Assembly: GCA_029262115.1 (NCBI GenBank)
Contig: JAJCZZ010000005.1
Coordinates: 44,270 to 108,269, forward strand
Source of the DNA: Gemmatimonadota bacterium
GTDB taxonomy: Bacteria; Gemmatimonadota; Gemmatimonadetes; Longimicrobiales; Gaopeijiaceae
Direction: 5' to 3'
Length of the DNA: 64,000 nt
In this document: piece after piece, positions 60,632-64,000 of the stretch
Layout: every line of letters begins with the position of its first letter
Position numbering within the stretch: position 1 is the stretch's first letter
Translations under genes and position numbers: made by a program
Notes under the pieces: generated by a model
Database searches by the model: none
Seen by the model: the letters and a program-made list of their open reading frames with translations, nothing else
What the model was told of the DNA's origin: nothing

Positions 60632-61300
60632 ATGGTCTCATCAACAATGTCCACGACCGGCACAAAAGTCCGACTGTCCCTCGCCGTCGCGCTCCTTTCG
60701 GCGTCAGCTCTCGTCGCGTGCGGAGACGACCCGACAGATCTTGACGACAGTGCGCGGGTTCAGATCCTTTTGACCGACGCGCCGTCGGACATGCTCGACA
60801 GCGCGTGGGTGTGGATCTCCCGGGTCTATCTCGTTGGGGGAGGCACCGGGGAGGCCGTCGACACCCTGGACGGCACAGAACCGGAGGGGAGTGCGGCACG
60901 AGTCGATCTGTACAACAACCCCGCCGCCCCCCTCCTCTTCGACCTGCTCACGCTCCGCGACGGCGTCACCGCCGACCTGACGGGCGAGGTACCCGTCGAC
61001 GCTGGGACCTACCAGGGTCTTCGTTTCGTCGTGGACTCCACGCGAGTCGTGCTGGCCGACGGCTTCACCTTCACGGACGGCTCCGTGGCGGGCTCCTTCA
61101 AGGTTCCCAGCGGGCAACAGTCGGGCATCAAGGTCAAGCTCCGCGACGTGCTCGACACCGACGCCAACGACCTGACCACGGTCACGGTCGACTTCGACGT
61201 CGACGACAACTTCAATATTCAGGTCGACAATCAGACCGGTGAGATCCGGCGGATTCTCTTCCGGCCCGTGTTGCGGGAGAAGAGCCGCTCGGACGGATAG
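60632..61300 (+). CDS. DUF4382 lipoprotein
   Basis: A 222-residue exported protein with a lipobox (SASALVACG) and a DUF4382 domain: ARVQILLTDAPSDMLDSAWVWI, RVDLYNN, LLTLRDGVTADLTGEVPVDAGTYQGLRFVVD, TVTVDFDVDDNFNIQ. DUF4382 proteins are surface-associated, of unknown role. The ATG at 60632 was chosen for the signal peptide; another ATG lies five codons later. Confidence 0.85.
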   Translation: MVSSTMSTTGTKVRLSLAVALLSASALVACGDDPTDLDDSARVQILLTDAPSDMLDSAWVWISRVYLVGGGTGEAVDTLDGTEPEGSAARVDLYNNPAAPLLFDLLTLRDGVTADLTGEVPVDAGTYQGLRFVVDSTRVVLADGFTFTDGSVAGSFKVPSGQQSGIKVKLRDVLDTDANDLTTVTVDFDVDDNFNIQVDNQTGEIRRILFRPVLREKSRSDG

Positions 61301-61464
61301 AGAGACGTCGCCCGTGGTCGACCGGGGCCGTTCCGGCCTGGGCCCGGTCGACCCGCTAGCCTCCGCTCCCTCTCGGGGAGCGTCGAGAAAACGAACGCTG
61401 CTCCGTGAGGTGTGTAGCATTGGGAAGGTGCAGGACCGTCCCCATCTCACGGAGCGCGACCTCG

Positions 61465-61866
61465 TTGATCGCAACTGCCCGGACCCTCGTTCGCGCCCTC
61501 GGCGTGAGCGCCGTGGTTCTCTTGGTAAACGGATGTGCGTCCGCGGGATCGCGGGTGCCGAATCCGTTCACGGACCCCGGCGGGTCCGACGGTGAGGTTC
61601 GTGTGTCGGTGGATAATCAGAACTTCAACGACGCCAGCATCTACGCGCGTCGTGGGGGTGAGCGCATCCGGCTCGGCGACGTCACCGGTAAGACCCGGGG
61701 CACATTCTCCGTCCGTTGGGATTTTACACTCACGATGGAGTTCGAGGTGTCGTTGATCGGCGGAGGAGGATGCGTGACTCGGCCGCTCAGTGTCGCGGCC
61801 GGCGAGGACGTCTGGCTGAGGGTGCCGGTCAACATGGCATCGAGTCCATGTCAGGCCGGCAAATGA
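61465..61866 (+). CDS. Small lipoprotein, first of a tandem pair
   Basis: A 133-residue lipoprotein (lipobox VNGCAS) with one small beta-rich domain: VRVSVDNQNFNDASIYARRGGERIRLGDVTGKTRGTFSVRWDF. It is clearly related to the next gene (NFNDA, RLG, GK..., FSV.W.F, a Cys then TR), so the two arose by tandem duplication. Function unknown. TTG at 61465 gives a normal signal peptide; a GTG at 61405 is possible. Confidence 0.7.
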   Translation: MIATARTLVRALGVSAVVLLVNGCASAGSRVPNPFTDPGGSDGEVRVSVDNQNFNDASIYARRGGERIRLGDVTGKTRGTFSVRWDFTLTMEFEVSLIGGGGCVTRPLSVAAGEDVWLRVPVNMASSPCQAGK

Positions 61867-61901
61867 CAAGGGCTCCCACGACTCGAAACAGGAGACTTCC
61901 C

Positions 61902-62300
61902 ATGAAGGCAGTCCACATGCGCTCCGCTGCTCTGGTCGCGCTCGTCCTGAGCGGTGCCGGGTGCGCCACCGGAAATCCCGCCCAAAGCGACAGTCCGTTT
62001 TCAGACGCCTCGGGCGTGCGCAACCTCGTCCAGATCGACGTGCTCAACAACAACTTCAACGACGCGACCCTCTGGGCGGTGCGCTCGGGCGCGGAGCGGA
62101 CCCGGCTGGGTATCGTCTCCGGAAAGAGCGACGCTCGCTTTTCAGTGCCGTGGCGCTTTTCGGAGCCGCTCCGGATCGAGATCGACCTGTTCACGGGACC
62201 GCGCTGCCTGACGCGCGAGATCCCCGTCGATCCGGGTGACGTGCTCCAGTTGGAGATCCAGGCGGTGTTCCTGGAGACCTCGTACTGCGAGCGTCGCTGA
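61902..62300 (+). CDS. Small lipoprotein, second of a tandem pair
   Basis: A 132-residue lipoprotein (lipobox SGAGCAT) with the same domain as its neighbour: VQIDVLNNNFNDATLWAVRSG, RTRLGIVSGKSDARFSVPWRF, CLTREIPV, LQLEI. AGGAGA lies six bases before the ATG at 61902. The 35-bp gap to the first gene suggests one transcript. The stop sits in the loop of a CGTCGC/GCGACG hairpin that may end transcription. Confidence 0.8.
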   Translation: MKAVHMRSAALVALVLSGAGCATGNPAQSDSPFSDASGVRNLVQIDVLNNNFNDATLWAVRSGAERTRLGIVSGKSDARFSVPWRFSEPLRIEIDLFTGPRCLTREIPVDPGDVLQLEIQAVFLETSYCERR

Positions 62301-62306
62301 GCGACG
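62292..62306 (+). terminator. Hairpin spanning the stop codon of the lipoprotein pair
   Basis: CGTCGC-TGA-GCGACG is a perfect 6-bp stem whose loop is the stop codon. GTCGCTGAG then recurs twice more within 50 bp (62327, 62343 region), so this 3' region has a short dispersed repeat. No T-tract; terminator role tentative. Confidence 0.35.
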
Positions 62307-62500
62307 GCGCATTGCTGGGAGCCCCAGTCGCTGAGAGTCCGGAGTCGCTGAGAGCTTGCACGACCAGATATTTGCCGGTGGCTGGCGGGACCGTAGAAGG
62401 GGTGTCCCGCGCCCTGGGAGTTTGGTCGTCTTCGGCGATGCCAGTTGGGCCTGAGGAGAACGTGGTACCCGCGCGAATGAGGCCCAGGGCCGATCTAGGA

Positions 62501-62520
62501 CCAATACTCTTGCTTTAGTA
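62501..62520 (+). repeat. Left terminal inverted repeat of the IS4-family element
   Basis: CCAATACTCTTGCTTTAGTA; the first 13 bases match the complement of the right end exactly. Confidence 0.75.
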
Positions 62521-62656
62521 TCGCCCGAGGATGTGAACTCGTGGTGAGTTGCGGACCGTGCCCTGCTGCGGGTTTCTGGATTTGGTGGGGAAGTTGCTCA
62601 TCTTCCGTTTGACGGCCCGGGGGTTGGAGCGACCACGGCTGGAGCGGACGGGGACC

Positions 62657-63916
62657 TCAAGGATTTCCTCGACGATCGCCTGATGGAGCGCCGTCAGATC
62701 TTTCTGAGGGGGGAAAAGCGACGTAGCGGGGGAGCTTGCGCCGGATGACGCGGACAGCGTGGACGAAGGAGACGGTGTCAGGGTCGATGTCGGCACCGAG
62801 GGCGGCTTTGTGCATGAGGCCCCGTACGGCGGAGTGAGCGAGCAAGAGTCCGTAGAATTCTTGCGCCACCAGTTCGGGCGTCTTGCTGCGGAGGACGATC
62901 TGGTTGCCTCTGAGGTGGGTCTTGAGCTCGTCGAAGGCGTTCTCGATCTCCCAGCGCTCGTGGTAGAGCGCCGCAAGCTCTTCGGCGGGGGCTTGCGTGG
63001 GCTCGAGGAGGGTGGTGATGAGGCGGTACACGTCCGCACCGCCCCCTGACTTCGCCACGCCCTCCAGTTGGTACTCGATGACGCGTACGACGAGGCCGTC
63101 GCGATCACGCTTCCGATGCTTGGGCGAGCAGTAGACCTTGCTCAGATAGGAGCCGTCCGCCAGAGGCTCGATTACGGGGAGGACGTTCGGCCCGGGAATC
63201 CGCCAGAGCTGATCGGCTCCGGTCTCGACGGCCTGCTCCCACAGCTTGAAGCTGAAGAAGTTGCGGTCCCCCAGGCACAGCATGTCCTCGTTCAAGCTCT
63301 TCAGCGCCTCGGCAGCCAGCGCCTTCTCCGAACTGCCCTTGTAGGGCCCATGCTGGGTGGCGAAGAGCACGTGCGTTCCGTTCTCCACCAACGACACGAA
63401 GCGGATCTTCGGGAAGCCTGCCGTGCCCCGGGACGCTCCAGGCCGTCCGAACGCCTTCTCGTTCTTCTTGGTATCGGCCACATCGAGCGTGCTGCCATCG
63501 ATCGACACCAACCGTCGGCCCCGATACCACGCCCCTCGGGTCCTCGCGGTCGCAATCGGGCTCACCAACTCCTCGTACAGCCTCTTCAGCGGCTCGACGC
63601 CCAATCTCGTGCGTGCCCGAGAGATCGACGACATCTGCACCGTCCGGATCGACTTCACCGGCAAGCCCAGCCACTCCAGTCCCTCCAGCAGACACCGCAA
63701 CACCTCGCCGTAGGACACCTGCATGTAGAGCGCCAGCGCGATCACGTAGTAGACCATCACGCGCATCGGAAGCTTGCGCCGCCGCTGGCTCTGCCGGTCC
63801 GTTTCCTTCAGCACTCGATCGACATGCTCGACCGGAATCTTCTCGGTCAGCACGCCCAGCGTGATCATGTCCGTGACCCGGGCTCCGCCTGGAATCTCCG
63901 CCACCGTCCGTGCCAT
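62657..63916 (-). CDS. IS4-family DDE transposase
   Basis: A 419-residue transposase. Catalytic acids sit in VSIDGSTLD, LCLGDRNFF and YHERWEIENAFDELK; the last fits the IS4 signature Y-x2-R-x3-E-x6-K exactly. An N-terminal helical DNA-binding region precedes them. The frame is intact and flanked by inverted repeats 58 bp beyond the start and 156 bp beyond the stop, so the element could be active. Confidence 0.92.
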   Translation of the reverse strand: MARTVAEIPGGARVTDMITLGVLTEKIPVEHVDRVLKETDRQSQRRRKLPMRVMVYYVIALALYMQVSYGEVLRCLLEGLEWLGLPVKSIRTVQMSSISRARTRLGVEPLKRLYEELVSPIATARTRGAWYRGRRLVSIDGSTLDVADTKKNEKAFGRPGASRGTAGFPKIRFVSLVENGTHVLFATQHGPYKGSSEKALAAEALKSLNEDMLCLGDRNFFSFKLWEQAVETGADQLWRIPGPNVLPVIEPLADGSYLSKVYCSPKHRKRDRDGLVVRVIEYQLEGVAKSGGGADVYRLITTLLEPTQAPAEELAALYHERWEIENAFDELKTHLRGNQIVLRSKTPELVAQEFYGLLLAHSAVRGLMHKAALGADIDPDTVSFVHAVRVIRRKLPRYVAFPPSERSDGAPSGDRRGNP

Positions 63917-63974
63917 CGCTGCCCTCTCTGAAGAAGTTTACCCCTCCAGGGAAGGACAAGGTACCGCAAAAAGA

Positions 63975-63994
63975 CCTTAAGGCAAGAGTATTGG
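63975..63994 (-). repeat. Right terminal inverted repeat of the IS4-family element
   Basis: Read inward from 63994 this is CCAATACTCTTGCCTTAAGG, pairing with the left end over 13 perfect and several further bases. Confidence 0.75.
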
Positions 63995-64000
63995 AGCTAG

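Larger units (their letters stand above)
62501..63994. mobile_element. IS4-family insertion sequence
   Basis: About 1.5 kb with one transposase gene and terminal inverted repeats. The left end reads CCAATACTCTTGCTTTAG and the right end, read inward, CCAATACTCTTGCCTTAA: 13 identical bases and then scattered matches. CTAG occurs six bases outside each end, so the true ends may lie at 62495 and 64000. The right flank falls outside the window, so target duplication cannot be checked. Confidence 0.8.

Noticed and set aside
1..64000. CRISPR arrays, tRNA or rRNA genes, including tRNA-Sec
   Set aside because: No regularly spaced repeats of the right size and no recognisable cloverleaf or rRNA stretch were seen by eye; a tRNA scan could still find a single gene.

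Overview
The window is high-GC bacterial chromosome with dense, mostly short-gapped genes and one insertion sequence at its right edge. The gene set suggests a Gemmatimonadota- or Acidobacteriota-like Gram-negative bacterium. The pointers are three large MacB/FtsX-type permeases of the ADOP kind (two of them coupled to PadR regulators), a DUF1592/DUF1552 gene pair, a divergent D-aminoacylase and creatininase, many lipoproteins, ThyX, and LPS-heptose and outer-membrane genes. This placement is inferred from gene content, not from a marker gene. No rRNA, tRNA or CRISPR array was recognised.

Layout. 1-4.0 kb: an ABC permease fused to an M1-like peptidase and its ATPase. 4.1-9.7 kb: a BtrH_N/DUF4872 protein, an exported D-aminoacylase relative, a lone receiver protein and a tandem creatininase. 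9.8-17.1 kb: a DUF1592 cytochrome-like protein, a DUF1552 protein, an ankyrin protein, an alpha/alpha-toroid protein and a second ankyrin protein. 17.3-30.8 kb, minus strand: a six-gene, tightly overlapping operon consisting of a receiver protein, a multi-receiver GGDEF protein, a membrane HEAT protein, a GT2 polysaccharide synthase, a TPR/glycosidase/TPR/beta-barrel protein and a hybrid histidine kinase. It reads as a c-di-GMP-linked, synthase-dependent exopolysaccharide secretion system. 30.9-38.8 kb: a cysteine-rich small protein, a frameshifted DUF456 gene, a single-domain asparaginase, an amidohydrolase, an ADOP permease and a multicopper oxidase. 38.7-46.8 kb: PIN-domain remnants, a PadR/ADOP pair, an aldehyde dehydrogenase, DUF2461, ThyX and a BrnTA toxin-antitoxin pair. 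46.9-62.3 kb: DinB, two apparent selenoproteins, an LVIVD propeller protein, HldD, a second PadR/ADOP pair, a malonyl-CoA synthetase-like gene coupled to a sodium:solute symporter, a GNAT enzyme and several lipoproteins. 62.5-64.0 kb: an IS4-family insertion sequence.

The most notable result is two genes that conventional translation splits at an in-frame UGA. One is an AhpD-like protein (47519-48094, minus) whose UGA sits at the second position of the CxxC redox motif. The other is a lipoprotein peroxiredoxin (59285-59926, plus) whose UGA sits at the first position of a CxxC. Each UGA is followed, at the right distance, by a perfect 6-bp hairpin resembling a bacterial SECIS element. Together they predict that this organism makes selenocysteine, although no sel genes lie in the window. 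The exopolysaccharide operon, with its glycosidase built into the outer-membrane porin, is the second main point of interest.
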